NCBI RefSeq assembly: GCF_029633965.1
Contig: NZ_CP091277.1
Location: 1,733,940 to 1,797,939 of the forward strand
Source: Methanogenium sp. S4BF
GTDB lineage: Archaea; Halobacteriota; Methanomicrobia; Methanomicrobiales; Methanomicrobiaceae
DNA length: 64,000 nucleotides
Reading direction: 5' to 3'
Shown: positions 35,754 through 45,691 of the stretch, piece after piece
How the letters are laid out: each line of letters begins with the position of its first letter
Numbering within the stretch: the stretch's first letter is position 1
Made by a program: the position numbers and the translations under genes
Notes under the pieces: generated by a model
What the model was told of the DNA's origin: nothing
Seen by the model: only the letters and a program-made list of their open reading frames with translations
Databases searched by the model: none

Positions 35754-36590
35754 ATGCAGGATTCTCGCATGAAGCACATGCCAACAGGCATACCTTCCTT
35801 CGACCCGGTCCTCAACGGGGGTGTTCCACTCGGTTCGGTGATCCTTCTTTCCGGAGGGGCCGGCGGCGGCAATGTGGAGTTTGCCTACAGTTCAGTCCTC
35901 TCCCATGCCCGGGCAAAAAAAGGAGGTCAGCAGACCGGATCTGAAAATCTTTGCTTCCCGGAGGAAATAGTCTACTTCACCTTCACCAAACTGGCGTCCT
36001 CCATCCGCCGCGAGATTGAACTCTCCTTCCGGGCCGACAGCGAGACCTTTGACGGGACCGTCCGGTTCATCGACCTCTCCAAGATCTACTTTGACGCCTC
36101 GGTCGTCCCGCGGGAGTGGTACAGCAAGACCGACATTGTAGAGACCCTGCGGACCCGGCGCTATGACCCTGAGAGCCTTATCAGTGAACTCACCAAGCAG
36201 CTGGGAACGATTGCCGCAGGCAGCCTGATTGTCTTCGATTCCCTTACCGACATCGCGACGCAGGCCTTTAATGAGACAGAATGGCATCAGTTCATCAGTT
36301 TCCTGCGGGGACTCCAGCGGGTCTCAAAGCACTGGAAGACGACATATTATCTGCTCATCTCAGACGCCATATTTGAACCGCGACGGATGGCGGAGATCAA
36401 AGACTGCTGTGACGCATCGATATCCTTTGAGTGGGAGGAGACCGGCGGCAGACGTCGTCAGCGGGTCATGTTTATAGAGAAGTTCCGCATAGTAATGCCT
36501 GCCCTTGAAGAGCAGGACTTCGTGAAGTTTGCCGTCAGAATCACCGGAGACGGAGGGTTTGAAGTCAGCAATATCAGGATGGTGGTATAG
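35754..36590 (+). CDS. KaiC-like ATPase with degenerate P-loop
   Basis: A 278-residue RecA-superfamily protein of the KaiC/Rad55-like group. The start (MPTGIPSFDPVLNGGVPLGSVIL) and the Walker B-like SLIVFDSLTD are normal. The P-loop, however, reads GGAGGGNVEF where GxxGxGKT is expected: the Lys is missing, so ATP binding or hydrolysis is doubtful. ArlH, the archaellum regulator, belongs to the same superfamily, and this gene sits back to back with arlI. A regulatory partner of the filament operon or of the next KaiC-like protein is a reasonable guess. No Shine-Dalgarno sequence; leaderless start likely after TAATATTA near 35721. Confidence 0.78.
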   Translation: MQDSRMKHMPTGIPSFDPVLNGGVPLGSVILLSGGAGGGNVEFAYSSVLSHARAKKGGQQTGSENLCFPEEIVYFTFTKLASSIRREIELSFRADSETFDGTVRFIDLSKIYFDASVVPREWYSKTDIVETLRTRRYDPESLISELTKQLGTIAAGSLIVFDSLTDIATQAFNETEWHQFISFLRGLQRVSKHWKTTYYLLISDAIFEPRRMAEIKDCCDASISFEWEETGGRRRQRVMFIEKFRIVMPALEEQDFVKFAVRITGDGGFEVSNIRMVV

Positions 36591-36594
36591 GAGA

Positions 36595-37287
36595 ATGGAA
36601 CGGATACAGTTTGGCATTACCGGCCTGGACGAGATGTTTGGCGGGGGGCTGATTAAAAACAGCATCTGTGCGTTAATCGGCACATACGGGACCGGGAAGA
36701 CAACGTTTGCCCTCCAGTTCATCTATGAGGGGCTGCGGCAGGGGGAGAAGGTCATCTACTTTAGTCTGGAGGAGCGTGAGGACCGTATCTACGATGTGAT
36801 GGCAGACCGGCGGTTTCGGATTGACAAATACCGTGATGAATCGCTCTTTGTGATAAAACTTGACCCGAACGATTTCAATCTCTCCATCAACTCCATCAAA
36901 AAGGACCTGCCTGAACTGATCACAAAGATCGGCGCCACCCGGATCGTCATCGACCCCATATCACTCTTTGAAGGGCTCTTCGACGATCCATCCGAGCGGC
37001 GCAGAGAGATGTTTAATTTCACCGAAATGCTCCGTGATCTGGATGCCAATTTCCTTCTCACCAGTGAGACCAGCACCACGGACACCTACGCAAGCAAATA
37101 CGGCCTTATTGAATATCTCACCGACACCGTGGTCGTCCTCCGCTATATCCGCCCGAAGGATCTTACCGAGGTGCACACCTCAATTGAAGTGGTCAAGATG
37201 CGGCGGAGCAACCACTCCCGCGAAATCAAACCCTATGAAATTCTGCAGGATCGTGTAAACGTCTACAACGAAGCAAGCGTCTTTTAA
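36595..37287 (+). CDS. KaiC-like ATPase with intact P-loop
   Basis: A 230-residue RecA-superfamily ATPase of KaiC/Rad55 type. It has FGITGLDEMFGGGLIKNS, Walker A GTYGTGKTTF, the acidic pair in YFSLEERED and Walker B TRIVIDPISL. The C-terminal part carries KMRRSNHSREIKPYEI, typical of the group. It starts four bases after the degenerate paralog, so the pair is an operon and may form a heteromer in which only this member works on ATP. The start at 36595 is set by the family N-terminus. A strong T-run terminator follows. Confidence 0.85.
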   Translation: MERIQFGITGLDEMFGGGLIKNSICALIGTYGTGKTTFALQFIYEGLRQGEKVIYFSLEEREDRIYDVMADRRFRIDKYRDESLFVIKLDPNDFNLSINSIKKDLPELITKIGATRIVIDPISLFEGLFDDPSERRREMFNFTEMLRDLDANFLLTSETSTTDTYASKYGLIEYLTDTVVVLRYIRPKDLTEVHTSIEVVKMRRSNHSREIKPYEILQDRVNVYNEASVF

Positions 37288-37292
37288 AAAAG

Positions 37293-37310
37293 GAATTTCT
37301 TTTTTTTTGG
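37293..37310 (+). terminator. T-run terminator
   Basis: A run of nine T residues begins about 15 bases after the stop of the second KaiC-like gene. Confidence 0.6.
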
Positions 37311-37356
37311 GGGAGGGGTATGCAGGCACTGGCCCGGCACCCCCCTCCGGTCCACC

Positions 37357-37611
37357 TTATACCGTAATGCCCACGGCATTGAGCAGCAGCAGGACGACAA
37401 ATCCCGGTATCCCGCCCAGTGCACATATCAGAATGGATGCGACGGTGATGGGGATATCCCCCATCCCGAAGATATTGAAGAAATTGAATACCAGCAGAAG
37501 AACGATACCCACCACTGAATTGATGATCAGTTTGGTGACATTCTTCAGGAAATACCAGAGTGCCACTGCTATCACAATGGCAATGCCCAGCGTGAGGATG
37601 GTTTCGATCAT
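37357..37611 (-). CDS. BofA-like small membrane protein
   Basis: An 84-residue protein with three hydrophobic segments and the pattern LIINSVVGIVLLLVFNFF followed by ITVASILICALGGIPG. This is the signature of the pro-sigma-K processing inhibitor BofA family. Archaea have no sigma factors, so the archaeal members must do something else. It lies two bases after tldE on the same strand and is probably the last gene of that transcript. Confidence 0.8.
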   Translation of the reverse strand: MIETILTLGIAIVIAVALWYFLKNVTKLIINSVVGIVLLLVFNFFNIFGMGDIPITVASILICALGGIPGFVVLLLLNAVGITV

Positions 37612-37613
37612 TG

Positions 37614-38915
37614 CTATTTACCAATGACATGAAGGTTCTTGAACCTTACTTCAGGCAGGGTCATCCTCCCGATCTCCCGCTTCTCTTCCCCGGCACCGGC
37701 GATATCGGCAAGCATCGCAAAGAGGTTGCCGGAGAGCATCGCAGATCGGATGGGTGCGCCATACTCTCCGTCCTCCACCCAGGCGGCATTGGAGAGTTCA
37801 ACCGAGAAGTCCCCGGTGATGGTGTTTGCCGTGTGGGCCCCGATCAGGCCGTGGGCAGATATCGCCTTCTCCTGCCGGACATCGTCGCGGCGTGCATCGA
37901 GTTTCAGGCAGTGGACACCAATTTCCGGGGCTCCGCCCGCACCGCTCCTGACCGCACTGCCGGTGGACGTCTGCCCGTAGCGGTATGCCGTCCGGAGGTC
38001 GTAGGCGAAGGACTGCACCGTGCCGTCCCCGATGAAATCAAGCCTGCGGGTGGCCACCCCGTCTGCATCCCAGCGGGTCGCCCCGTTCCCGACATACGGG
38101 TCGTCATACAGCACAAAGGAGGGGTCCATGCAGGGCTCACCCTTTTTGTCCGCCAGATAGGAACGTCCGGCATGGACATTTCTGCCCGAGAGTGCAGGCA
38201 TGAGGATGCCGCCAATAAGCTGTGAGAGGGCCGTCGGGGTGAGGATGATGTCAGCCGTACAGGAATCGACATCACCGGCGCCGGCCCAGTAGTCTGCCAG
38301 GAATACGGCTTCTTCTGCCACACGCTCAGTGTTCAGGTCCCCGAGGTGGGTGACATGGTCAAACTCATACCCGGTCGAGGTCCCGTTTATGACCTCAAGC
38401 GAGGCAGAGGCGGAAGTCGCTTCACGAGTATAGAAGATACCATGGGTATTTGCAATCAGGGCCGAGCCCCTCCCGAGGGAGACGCCGCCGCCGGCGATCT
38501 CCGCCTCGCCACCCTCCGCTGCACCGCACAGAGCGGTGATCAGGTCGGTGGCCGTGTCCGCGTCCGGCACCAGGGACGAATCAAAGACGTCTGTCTCGCG
38601 GGAGAACTGCACCGGTTCCGGGAGGCCGCCCCATGCCTGCGGGTCGGCGATGCGCCCGGACGCGAGGGCTGCTGCAAGACAGTCCTCCCAGCGGGCAGGG
38701 GACATCGTCATCGAGGCGCCGATATGCCCGTCGGTGATCGTCCGGATGCCCAGTGCCCAGCCGACCGCCTTCTCCGCCTCGCCCACCTGACTGCGGCGGA
38801 GTTCGAGGGAGACATGGTCTGAAACGCTGAGATAGACCTCGGCCTCATCTGCCTCACGTGCGGCCTTCGCAAGCACGGCCTCCACCAGATCGGCATAGTC
38901 GGTCACATTATGCAT
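37614..38915 (-). CDS. tldE: TldE/PmbA metalloprotease subunit
   Basis: A 433-residue TldE (PmbA) protein. TldD and TldE form a heterodimeric protease that trims modified peptides and unfolded proteins; TldE is the non-catalytic, substrate-shaping partner. The fold blocks VSLELRRSQVGEAEKAVGWALGIR, FDSSLVPD, GSALIANTHG and GDFSVELSNAAWVEDGE are typical. ATG at 38915 overlaps the end of tldD by eight bases; a GTG at 38924 is also in frame. It forms an operon with tldD and the BofA-like gene. Confidence 0.93.
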   Translation of the reverse strand: MHNVTDYADLVEAVLAKAAREADEAEVYLSVSDHVSLELRRSQVGEAEKAVGWALGIRTITDGHIGASMTMSPARWEDCLAAALASGRIADPQAWGGLPEPVQFSRETDVFDSSLVPDADTATDLITALCGAAEGGEAEIAGGGVSLGRGSALIANTHGIFYTREATSASASLEVINGTSTGYEFDHVTHLGDLNTERVAEEAVFLADYWAGAGDVDSCTADIILTPTALSQLIGGILMPALSGRNVHAGRSYLADKKGEPCMDPSFVLYDDPYVGNGATRWDADGVATRRLDFIGDGTVQSFAYDLRTAYRYGQTSTGSAVRSGAGGAPEIGVHCLKLDARRDDVRQEKAISAHGLIGAHTANTITGDFSVELSNAAWVEDGEYGAPIRSAMLSGNLFAMLADIAGAGEEKREIGRMTLPEVRFKNLHVIGK

Positions 38916-40242
38916 GGCGACCACCTACCACAGCCCTCTTCAGCAAAAGATGGGGCGACCCGTCGGTGACCGGCACACTCTGCCCGCCCTTGCCGCAGTA
39001 CCCCGGCGTCATCTTCCGGTCCGTCCCGCAGAGGGCGATATTGTGCATCGTCGAGAGAATGTCTCCCGAGAGGGAAACATCCCGCACCATGCCCCGCTGT
39101 TCACCGTCTTCGATCAGGTATCCGTATTCGGCATTGAACTGGAAGACGCCCCGGCCCGGGTCCACCTGCCCGCCGCGGGAGCCTTTCAGGAGAATGCCTG
39201 TTTTGCAGCCTTCCAGCAGTTCGTCCATCGTAGCATCCCCGTTCTCAATGAAGGTATTTGACATCCGGACGATGGGGGATGAACTCCCCTCGGCACGGGC
39301 ATGCCCGGCCTCACCGCTGCCCACGGCAGCGAGCGTCTCGCGGCTGTGCAGGTAATTTTTCAGCACCCCGTCCCGGATGATCTCGGTCCGCTTCACGGCA
39401 CATCCTTCTGCATCCACCGGCATAAACCCGAATTCGGGCAGGGTGGGGTCATCGACGACTGTTACCACCGGACTTGCGATCTGCTGCCCGGTCATGCCTT
39501 TGAGGACGGAGACGCCTTCCTTGACGAGATCACCCTCACTGGCATGGCCGATGGCCTCATGGGCAAAGACACCGGCGAGTTCCGGATCAAGGATCGCATG
39601 CATCGTGCCGCCCCGTGCCGGTGCAGCGTCCAGAAGCAGGAGGGCACGTTCTGCCGCTTCCCTGCCCTTCTGTTCTTTGTGGCGCATATTCAGCCCGGTG
39701 ATCGCATGCTCGCTCTCCCGTGCCATCTGCATCTCACCGCCCCTTCCGGCCACCGCAAGGATGGAGTAGCCGGAACGGAGCGACTCATAGTGGTATTCAT
39801 TGCCGGAGGAGTCCATGAACCGCACCGTCCCTTCAGACTCGATATAGCGGGCACGGGTGTTCACGATGCCCGGCAGACGGGTGGCGGATTCAATGGATGC
39901 CAGCAGTTCGGTCTTCTCTTCCAGCGACACCTCACGCGGGTCCTCTTTGATGGCGGGAACCGGCAGCACACCGGTCTGTACATCAGCAAGCTCCACCCGC
40001 TCCCCGGTCGCCTGCGAGAGGGCGAGGGCATCTGCCACCGCCCGTTTCAGGCCGCTGTCCCCGACCTCGGAGAAGTTGTCGATGATGACCATCCCCCAGC
40101 CGGCGGCACCGAGTGCACGGACAATCGCTGTATCGGCAAACGACTGTCCTGCGGCCTCAATGGTCCCGTTTTCAATATCGATATGGGTGGATGTCCCGAC
40201 CAGATGGCGGAGATCGTAATATCGTGGTTCTTCTGTTGCCAT
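38908..40242 (-). CDS. tldD: TldD zinc metalloprotease
   Basis: A 444-residue TldD, the catalytic partner of TldE. The zinc-binding motif HEAIGHASEGD is present: the HExxxH in VFAHEAIGHA supplies the metal ligands and catalytic Glu. A Cys in the C-terminal region is the further ligand in known structures. The GYSILAVAGRGGEMQ and GSRGGQVDPGRGVFQFNA blocks are also standard. It is the first gene of the tldD-tldE-bofA-like group. Lon protease is encoded just upstream on the same strand, 91 bases away. Confidence 0.95.
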   Translation of the reverse strand: MATEEPRYYDLRHLVGTSTHIDIENGTIEAAGQSFADTAIVRALGAAGWGMVIIDNFSEVGDSGLKRAVADALALSQATGERVELADVQTGVLPVPAIKEDPREVSLEEKTELLASIESATRLPGIVNTRARYIESEGTVRFMDSSGNEYHYESLRSGYSILAVAGRGGEMQMARESEHAITGLNMRHKEQKGREAAERALLLLDAAPARGGTMHAILDPELAGVFAHEAIGHASEGDLVKEGVSVLKGMTGQQIASPVVTVVDDPTLPEFGFMPVDAEGCAVKRTEIIRDGVLKNYLHSRETLAAVGSGEAGHARAEGSSSPIVRMSNTFIENGDATMDELLEGCKTGILLKGSRGGQVDPGRGVFQFNAEYGYLIEDGEQRGMVRDVSLSGDILSTMHNIALCGTDRKMTPGYCGKGGQSVPVTDGSPHLLLKRAVVGGRHA

Positions 40243-40274
40243 ACGCTAAACCTGCTGGAGCATGTACTCTGTGC

Positions 40275-40315
40275 ATTCAAAAAAAGATTTGGGAGAAAAA
40301 ACCGGGAAAAAAGGC
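40275..40315 (-). terminator. T-rich terminator of lonB
   Basis: Several runs of six to seven T residues on the minus strand lie between the lonB stop and tldD. They separate the two transcripts, or attenuate read-through into tldD. Confidence 0.5.
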
Positions 40316-40333
40316 GGAAACCACCTGCGGGGA

Positions 40334-42370
40334 TTATGCCCCGACAGGTTTTGCGTCCCGTGTCTCAGAGAAGACATGCAGCCGGCGGGCCGATATCTCT
40401 TTGATCTTTGTCATGAAGTCCTCTTTGCGCTCGAACACAAGGGCATGTTCGAGGACCTCCTCGATGGTCGTGACCGGGATGATTTTCACCATCTTTGCAT
40501 ACTGCTCCTCTATGACCACGTCATCGAGGTTTGACTGCGGAATGATGACCGTGCGGATGCCGGCCTTTGCCGCCGCCTCAATCTTGTAGGTCACCCCGCC
40601 TATTGGCAGCACCTGGCCGCGGACCGAGAGGGACCCGGTCATGGCGACATCCTGGCGGACCGGGATGTTTTCGATGGCGCTGATGACAGCCGTTGCCACG
40701 GTAACCGAGGCAGAGTCGCCCTCCACGCCACTGTAGGTGCCGAGGAACTGGACGTGGACATCCATGTTCCGGATGTCCTTTCCCGTGAAGTTCTTGATGA
40801 TGGCACTGACGTTCTTGATGGATTCCTGTGCAATCTCCTTCAAAAGACCGGTGGCAATCACCTGTCCGGTGGCACCCTGTGTCGGGGTCACTTCGGCGAC
40901 GATCGGGAGCACCGACCCGGAGTCACTGCCCATCACCGCAAGGCCGTTCACCCGGCCCACGAGGGAGCCTTCGACCACGGTAAGGTCATACTCACGGGAC
41001 CGCCGGATGTATTCATCCGAGACCTGATCCTCGATGGAGCGGGCCATGCTCTTTGCGTCCAGCACATGCTTCGCGGTGGCAATCTCTGCCCCTTCCTGCC
41101 GGGCAAGGTCACCTGCGACACGGATGAGACCGCCCATGTCACGCAGTTTGAGGGTGAGGTGCCCCTTCCGGTTGGACCGGCGGCGCCCCTCAAGCAGGAG
41201 CTCGTCAATCGCACCCTGGTCAAAGTGCGGGATCTTCCCATCGTTTTTGACTTCCTGTGCAATGAACCGGATGAACTTCTCACGGTTCTCCGGGGTGTCG
41301 GGCATCGTCTCCTGCATGTAGACCTCATATCCGTAGCCGCGGATACGGGACCGGAGTGCCGGGTGCATCCCCTGCACACCGTCCATGTTGCCTGCCGCGA
41401 CCATCACAAACCGGCACGGAACCGCCTCGGTGCGGACCATGGCGCCGCTTGAGCGCTCGCTCTGGCCGGTGATGGGGAACTCCCCCTCCTGCAGGGCGGT
41501 TAAGAGGCTCTGCTGGGAGTGGGGGGTGAGGGTGTTGATCTCATCGATGAAGAGCACACCCTTGTGCGCCTTGTGAATGGCACCTGCCTCGACACGGTCG
41601 TGGGCAGGCGTCTCCAGCCCGCCGGACTGGAACGGGTCATGGCGGACATCACCTAAGAGGGCGCCGGCGTGCGAGCCGGTGCCGTCGATGAAGGGTGCCG
41701 TGGAGTCGGGCTTGGTGGAGACGAGGAGTTTGGGGACCATTGCCTCCTCTTTGGGCCGTGAGTACTGCATCGCCATGAAGATGAAGGCGGCGGCGATGAT
41801 GCCGAACAGGAGCTGCCCGGAGATGAGGGCATAGCCCATGATGCCGAAGATGAGGAGCATGATGAGGGTGCTTCTCGTCTGCGTGCGTTTGCGGGCCTCC
41901 TGCTTGTGGGCGCCCACAATCTCCTTGCCTCTGCCGGACGGAACCGTACGGACCACCGGCTCATTCGGGTCCTCTGAGTTCGGGTAGATGAGAATGTCCT
42001 GCATCTCCTCTTTCGGGAGCAGCTCTGCCATTGCCTTGGCAAGCATCGATTTGCCGGTTCCGGGCGTTCCGATCATCAGGACATGCCTGCGCTGTATGGC
42101 TGCCTTGCGCATCACCTCAACGGCATGCTCCTGACCAATAACCTGATCAATCAGGCTGTCCGGTACCGGGATCTCCCCGGAGTTTGCCACTTCCGTGAGC
42201 GGAACAGAAACCCCTTCCGGGGACGCAGGTGCCTCTGACCCTGCGCTGCCCGCCTCTTCTGCCCCGGAATCAAAGACCTCCGGTGCCGGTGAAGCGGGGG
42301 ACGGGACGGTGTCCGGTGCAATGCCGGAGTCCTCTGGTATCGTATCTTTTGAAATATGTGAATCAGTCAT
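40334..42370 (-). CDS. lonB: Membrane-anchored Lon protease (LonB)
   Basis: A 678-residue archaeal LonB: an AAA+ ATPase joined to a Ser-Lys protease, anchored to the membrane by two helices inserted in the ATPase domain. Walker [11 protein letters not shown] lies near residue 103 and the two transmembrane helices at about 165-198 ([15 protein letters not shown] and the next). Walker B VLFIDEI is near 275. The catalytic Ser is in EGDSASV near 552 and the Lys in VTYKIEAA near 595. A Ser/Pro/Glu-rich disordered N-terminus precedes the ATPase. ATG at 42370 is preferred over the GTG at 42388, which would bury the GAGGT ribosome site. Confidence 0.95.
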   Translation of the reverse strand: MTDSHISKDTIPEDSGIAPDTVPSPASPAPEVFDSGAEEAGSAGSEAPASPEGVSVPLTEVANSGEIPVPDSLIDQVIGQEHAVEVMRKAAIQRRHVLMIGTPGTGKSMLAKAMAELLPKEEMQDILIYPNSEDPNEPVVRTVPSGRGKEIVGAHKQEARKRTQTRSTLIMLLIFGIMGYALISGQLLFGIIAAAFIFMAMQYSRPKEEAMVPKLLVSTKPDSTAPFIDGTGSHAGALLGDVRHDPFQSGGLETPAHDRVEAGAIHKAHKGVLFIDEINTLTPHSQQSLLTALQEGEFPITGQSERSSGAMVRTEAVPCRFVMVAAGNMDGVQGMHPALRSRIRGYGYEVYMQETMPDTPENREKFIRFIAQEVKNDGKIPHFDQGAIDELLLEGRRRSNRKGHLTLKLRDMGGLIRVAGDLARQEGAEIATAKHVLDAKSMARSIEDQVSDEYIRRSREYDLTVVEGSLVGRVNGLAVMGSDSGSVLPIVAEVTPTQGATGQVIATGLLKEIAQESIKNVSAIIKNFTGKDIRNMDVHVQFLGTYSGVEGDSASVTVATAVISAIENIPVRQDVAMTGSLSVRGQVLPIGGVTYKIEAAAKAGIRTVIIPQSNLDDVVIEEQYAKMVKIIPVTTIEEVLEHALVFERKEDFMTKIKEISARRLHVFSETRDAKPVGA

Positions 42371-42455
42371 ATAGTTTCCGGACCTCACTTTAGACCGGTA
42401 GTGCTTTAGTAATCTATTCTGATACTTTAAGTACTTTCTAATACAGGTAATCCGG

Positions 42456-43301
42456 ATGAAGGTAGTATGTACAGAAAAATCCCAGGTTCTGGGCTCAAAG
42501 GTTGCAAAGGCGCTCGATTTACCATTTGTTTATTCGCAGTTTAAAGCATTTCCGGATGGAGAACTGTACCTGAAAACAGGCAGTCTGGACGGAGAAACCC
42601 TGCTGGTATCAAGCACCGCTGACAACGAATCCCTTGTCCAGCTGTTGCTCATGATCGACGCATGCGACGCAAGTGACATCACCCTTGTTTTGCCCTACAT
42701 GGGATATGCCCGGCAGGATAAACGGTTCAATGACGGGGAGCCGGTGAGCGGCCGTGCGGTCGCCCGGGCACTCTCCGCAGGCGTCTCGCGGGTCATCACG
42801 GTGAACATCCATGAGTCAACCGTCCTCTCGCACTTCCGGGTGCCTGCGGCCGACATCACCCTGGCACCGGAGATGGCAGCGTGGATCCGGGGGCTCGGAT
42901 GTGACGAACCCCTCATCCTTGCACCGGATAAGGGGGCCGCCCGGTTTGCCGCAGATATTGCGAAAATCGGCGGATGGGAGACCGATCATCTCTCAAAGAC
43001 CCGCCTCTCAGGGGAAGAGGTCAGGATTGCGCCGTCGACGGTGGATGCCGGCGGCCGTGACATTGTCATAACAGACGACATCATCTCCACCGGCGGAACC
43101 CTTGCGACCGCAGCAGGGATGCTGAAAGAGGGAGGCGCCCGGTCGGTGCATGCCGCCTGTGTCCACGGCGTCTTTGCCTCCGGAGGGTTTGCCCGCCTCG
43201 CCTCAGCAGGCCTTGCATCGGTTGCAGCCTCCGACACCATCGAGTCGGCGGCATCCGCCTACTCCGCGGCAGAAATGATTGCTGCAGCAGTGCGGAAATA
43301 A
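42456..43301 (+). CDS. prs: Ribose-phosphate diphosphokinase (PRPP synthetase)
   Basis: A 281-residue archaeal-type PRPP synthetase, which makes 5-phosphoribosyl 1-diphosphate from ribose 5-phosphate and ATP. The product feeds nucleotide, histidine and methanopterin synthesis. Hallmarks are FPDGELYLK, the catalytic flexible loop after [13 protein letters not shown] and the PRPP-binding loop [12 protein letters not shown]. The class is the short archaeal form. It is divergent from lonB across 85 bases that hold TTTAAGTA-type promoter sequence, and its stop overlaps the ATG of nob1 by one base. Confidence 0.95.
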   Translation: MKVVCTEKSQVLGSKVAKALDLPFVYSQFKAFPDGELYLKTGSLDGETLLVSSTADNESLVQLLLMIDACDASDITLVLPYMGYARQDKRFNDGEPVSGRAVARALSAGVSRVITVNIHESTVLSHFRVPAADITLAPEMAAWIRGLGCDEPLILAPDKGAARFAADIAKIGGWETDHLSKTRLSGEEVRIAPSTVDAGGRDIVITDDIISTGGTLATAAGMLKEGGARSVHAACVHGVFASGGFARLASAGLASVAASDTIESAASAYSAAEMIAAAVRK

Positions 43302-43786
43302 TGGAAGAGATTACCAAAAAACGGGTGGTGCTTGACGCATCCGTCTTTTTTGCAGATCTGCCGGTGGAAGGTGAATTCTACACCACCCCCGCTGTCCTCA
43401 CCGAGATAAAGACACAGTCAGCACGGATGCGCCTCGCCCTTCTGGAAGAGCAGGGTCTCCGTGTTCATGCACCCGGCCCTGCCGCACTGGCAAAGGTATC
43501 TGAGGCCGCCCGGCGAAGCGGTGATCTGAGCGTTCTCTCAGAAACCGATGCAGGCATCCTCGCCCTTGCAGCAGAACTCGGGGCGGCCGTCATGACCGAC
43601 GACTTTGCAGTGCAGAACACCGCACAGAGGCTGGAAATCCCCGTCATTCCCATCCTCCAGCGTCGGGCCGCGAAACGGAAGTGGAAATACCGATGCACCG
43701 GCTGCGGACGGTTCTGGTCCGGTCCCGGCGAATGCGAGGTCTGCGGAGCCGAGATCCGGAGGGCGCAGTCCGGAAAAAAGTATTAG
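43301..43786 (+). CDS. nob1: rRNA maturation endonuclease Nob1
   Basis: A 161-residue Nob1: an N-terminal PIN nuclease domain (VVLDASVFF with the first acidic ligand, ETDAGILALA and VMTDDFAVQN with the others) and a C-terminal zinc ribbon (CTGCGRFWSG, CEVCG). It cleaves the 3-prime end of precursor 16S rRNA during small-subunit maturation. Size and domain order are those of archaeal Nob1. TAATG overlap with prs implies coupled translation. Confidence 0.93.
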   Translation: MEEITKKRVVLDASVFFADLPVEGEFYTTPAVLTEIKTQSARMRLALLEEQGLRVHAPGPAALAKVSEAARRSGDLSVLSETDAGILALAAELGAAVMTDDFAVQNTAQRLEIPVIPILQRRAAKRKWKYRCTGCGRFWSGPGECEVCGAEIRRAQSGKKY

Positions 43787-43813
43787 CCTCTTCTCACCGA
43801 ATAGGTAATCACG

Positions 43814-44434
43814 ATGTCTTCTCTCGATGAACTTATAGGAAAGGCAAAACTGCTGCATTCCGAGGGCCACAGCCCCAGCCAGATCGCTGATGAACTCTCC
43901 CTCTCGATGGAGACCGTAACCTGGCTTCTGACCCAGCAGAAGGATACCGAGGCACCGAAGGATATCCACATCAACTGGACCGTCGTCGGCGGAAATGCGG
44001 ATATGCTGCGTGACGCGGCACTGCTCCTTCTCAAGCGGTATTACTACGGCGAGGCGGACGCACGGGACTGCAGCCTCACCGATATCCCGGCACCGGAGCT
44101 GGTTGTGGGAGTCGCCCACTCGGGCATTCCCCTTGCAACGATCATTGCGGCCGAGGAGGGGGCGCAGTTCACCATGTACCACCCGAAGAAGCATGCACAG
44201 GGCGAGAATCCGGTCGGATCCATCTCAGGAAACTTCGCACAGGTGCAGGGCAGGCACTGCCTGATCATTGACGACGTCATCACCTCCGGCAACACGATGA
44301 AGGACATCATCAGCCACCTCAGAAACCACGGGGCAGTCCCGGAAGCAGTCTGCGTCCTCTTCAATAAAAGAAATATCCGGGAAATTGACGGCGTCCCGGT
44401 ATTCAGCCTCTTCCAGGTCTCCCGGATAGACTAA
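43814..44434 (+). CDS. gfcR: GfcR-like PRTase-fold transcriptional regulator
   Basis: A 206-residue protein joining an N-terminal helix-turn-helix ([17 protein letters not shown]) to a phosphoribosyltransferase-like domain with [11 protein letters not shown] and the PRPP loop [13 protein letters not shown]. This is the archaeal PyrE-like family once called orotate phosphoribosyltransferase-like and shown in haloarchaea to act as the sugar-metabolism regulator GfcR. Here it probably senses PRPP or a related metabolite. Its place behind prs and nob1, 27 bases on, suggests one transcript and a link to PRPP level. Confidence 0.88.
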   Translation: MSSLDELIGKAKLLHSEGHSPSQIADELSLSMETVTWLLTQQKDTEAPKDIHINWTVVGGNADMLRDAALLLLKRYYYGEADARDCSLTDIPAPELVVGVAHSGIPLATIIAAEEGAQFTMYHPKKHAQGENPVGSISGNFAQVQGRHCLIIDDVITSGNTMKDIISHLRNHGAVPEAVCVLFNKRNIREIDGVPVFSLFQVSRID

Positions 44435-44449
44435 AAACCTGACCCGCAT

Positions 44450-45691
44450 TCAGGGCACAGGTATATTCGTCATCCCTTTCTTTTGTGGAATTTCAGATTC
44501 CGCTGGTGCGGGCCGCCCTGACAGGGGTGACCCTCCACCCGATATACCTCCCCCCGGAGATTTCTGCAGGATCACCTCCGGAGAGTGGAATCCAACAGCA
44601 CGACGGATTATTTCTGCAGCATACGGTTTCCCCGCAATAAACAGGCCGGTCTCATTGTTAATGAGGGCACGCTGATACTTCTCCGCCTCCGTGTAGTATG
44701 CAAATGCACGGTGCATGTGGTTCATCCGGTAGAACTCCGGCAGGTTATCCACAGGACCTCCAACCGTCAGATTCCGGCAGACAGGGCAGTCACAGAAATC
44801 AGAGAGCGGACGCCCCTCCCCATAGTACTCCTCCATTTTTTCAAAGGTGTAGGTGCTGTAGTCACAGGGTGCAAAGTAGCGGATAGTCTTCACCAGATTA
44901 GCCCTCTCCTCCCCTTCCATCCGGGAGAGAAGGTCAGCGAAATACTGCCGGACATGATCACTCAGGGCAATGGTATTGACGGTATCCACCCCAAACCAGT
45001 TGATAAGCATCCCCAGCGTACCCTGGTTCTTCACCTCATGATACTGGAGAGGGGCAGAGAATGCATGCACCCAGATGTCCCGCTTCTTCAGCCTCTTACG
45101 CACCTGATAGAGCAGGGGTTTGTCCAGACGGCGGCAGTCGATGCCTATGCCTCCCAGCTGCGGGAGATAGCGCTCCAGCATCGCGAGATCAGATGCTGTA
45201 CGGGCAATACCCATCAGCGGTGTTTCACTCCACGTATTCTGCTGCCACTCCAGTGCTGCCTGCACCGCCCGTTCATAGGCATGCGTATCGCAGAATGGAC
45301 GCGGAATCTCAATTACGTTCGCACCCGCCCGGTACTGGAGACGAAGCAGGTCGACAAATGATTCTTTCGGGAGCCCCGCAACGTCGGTAAAGAAGGTGTA
45401 ATGCAGCAGTTTGGCAGGGGACTCTATCCGGCGCATCCGCTCACAGACGGCATCCTCCATCGCCTCTTTTTTCTCCGGGTGCCGGCGCATTCGCTCAATA
45501 TCTGATCGATGCACCCAGAGATCATATTCACCCACACTGGTGCGGCACCGGGGATCAACCGGTGCATCCCCCATCGCATGACATCCAATATCTGACGCCA
45601 CATAGGCCGGCGTCATTACATGGCCCCCCCCAATGTCCAGCACCCCCTGCCGGCCATTGAAGTCATCCACTTCAACAACAAATGATGACAT
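44450..45691 (-). CDS. TGT-superfamily protein lacking the catalytic nucleophile (copy 1)
   Basis: A 413-residue relative of archaeal tRNA-guanine transglycosylase. The opening strand block GVLDIGGGHVMTPAYV, the FTDVAG segment in the place of the VDSGSF active-site loop and the zinc motif CDCPVC with a following NHMHRAF match the fold. In ArcTGT the nucleophile lies in GVDLFDSAS; here the stretch reads GVDTVNTIAL, so that Asp is Asn. The substrate-binding Gly loop is also changed. It therefore probably does not exchange bases by the classical route. A Pro/Gly-rich C-terminal tail of 30 residues is extra. A second, shorter copy lies upstream. Confidence 0.7.
   Translation of the reverse strand: MSSFVVEVDDFNGRQGVLDIGGGHVMTPAYVASDIGCHAMGDAPVDPRCRTSVGEYDLWVHRSDIERMRRHPEKKEAMEDAVCERMRRIESPAKLLHYTFFTDVAGLPKESFVDLLRLQYRAGANVIEIPRPFCDTHAYERAVQAALEWQQNTWSETPLMGIARTASDLAMLERYLPQLGGIGIDCRRLDKPLLYQVRKRLKKRDIWVHAFSAPLQYHEVKNQGTLGMLINWFGVDTVNTIALSDHVRQYFADLLSRMEGEERANLVKTIRYFAPCDYSTYTFEKMEEYYGEGRPLSDFCDCPVCRNLTVGGPVDNLPEFYRMNHMHRAFAYYTEAEKYQRALINNETGLFIAGKPYAAEIIRRAVGFHSPEVILQKSPGGGISGGGSPLSGRPAPAESEIPQKKGMTNIPVP

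Noticed and set aside
39301-40404. A 367-codon plus-strand frame opposite tldD
   Set aside because: Antisense to a certain gene and without protein-like features.
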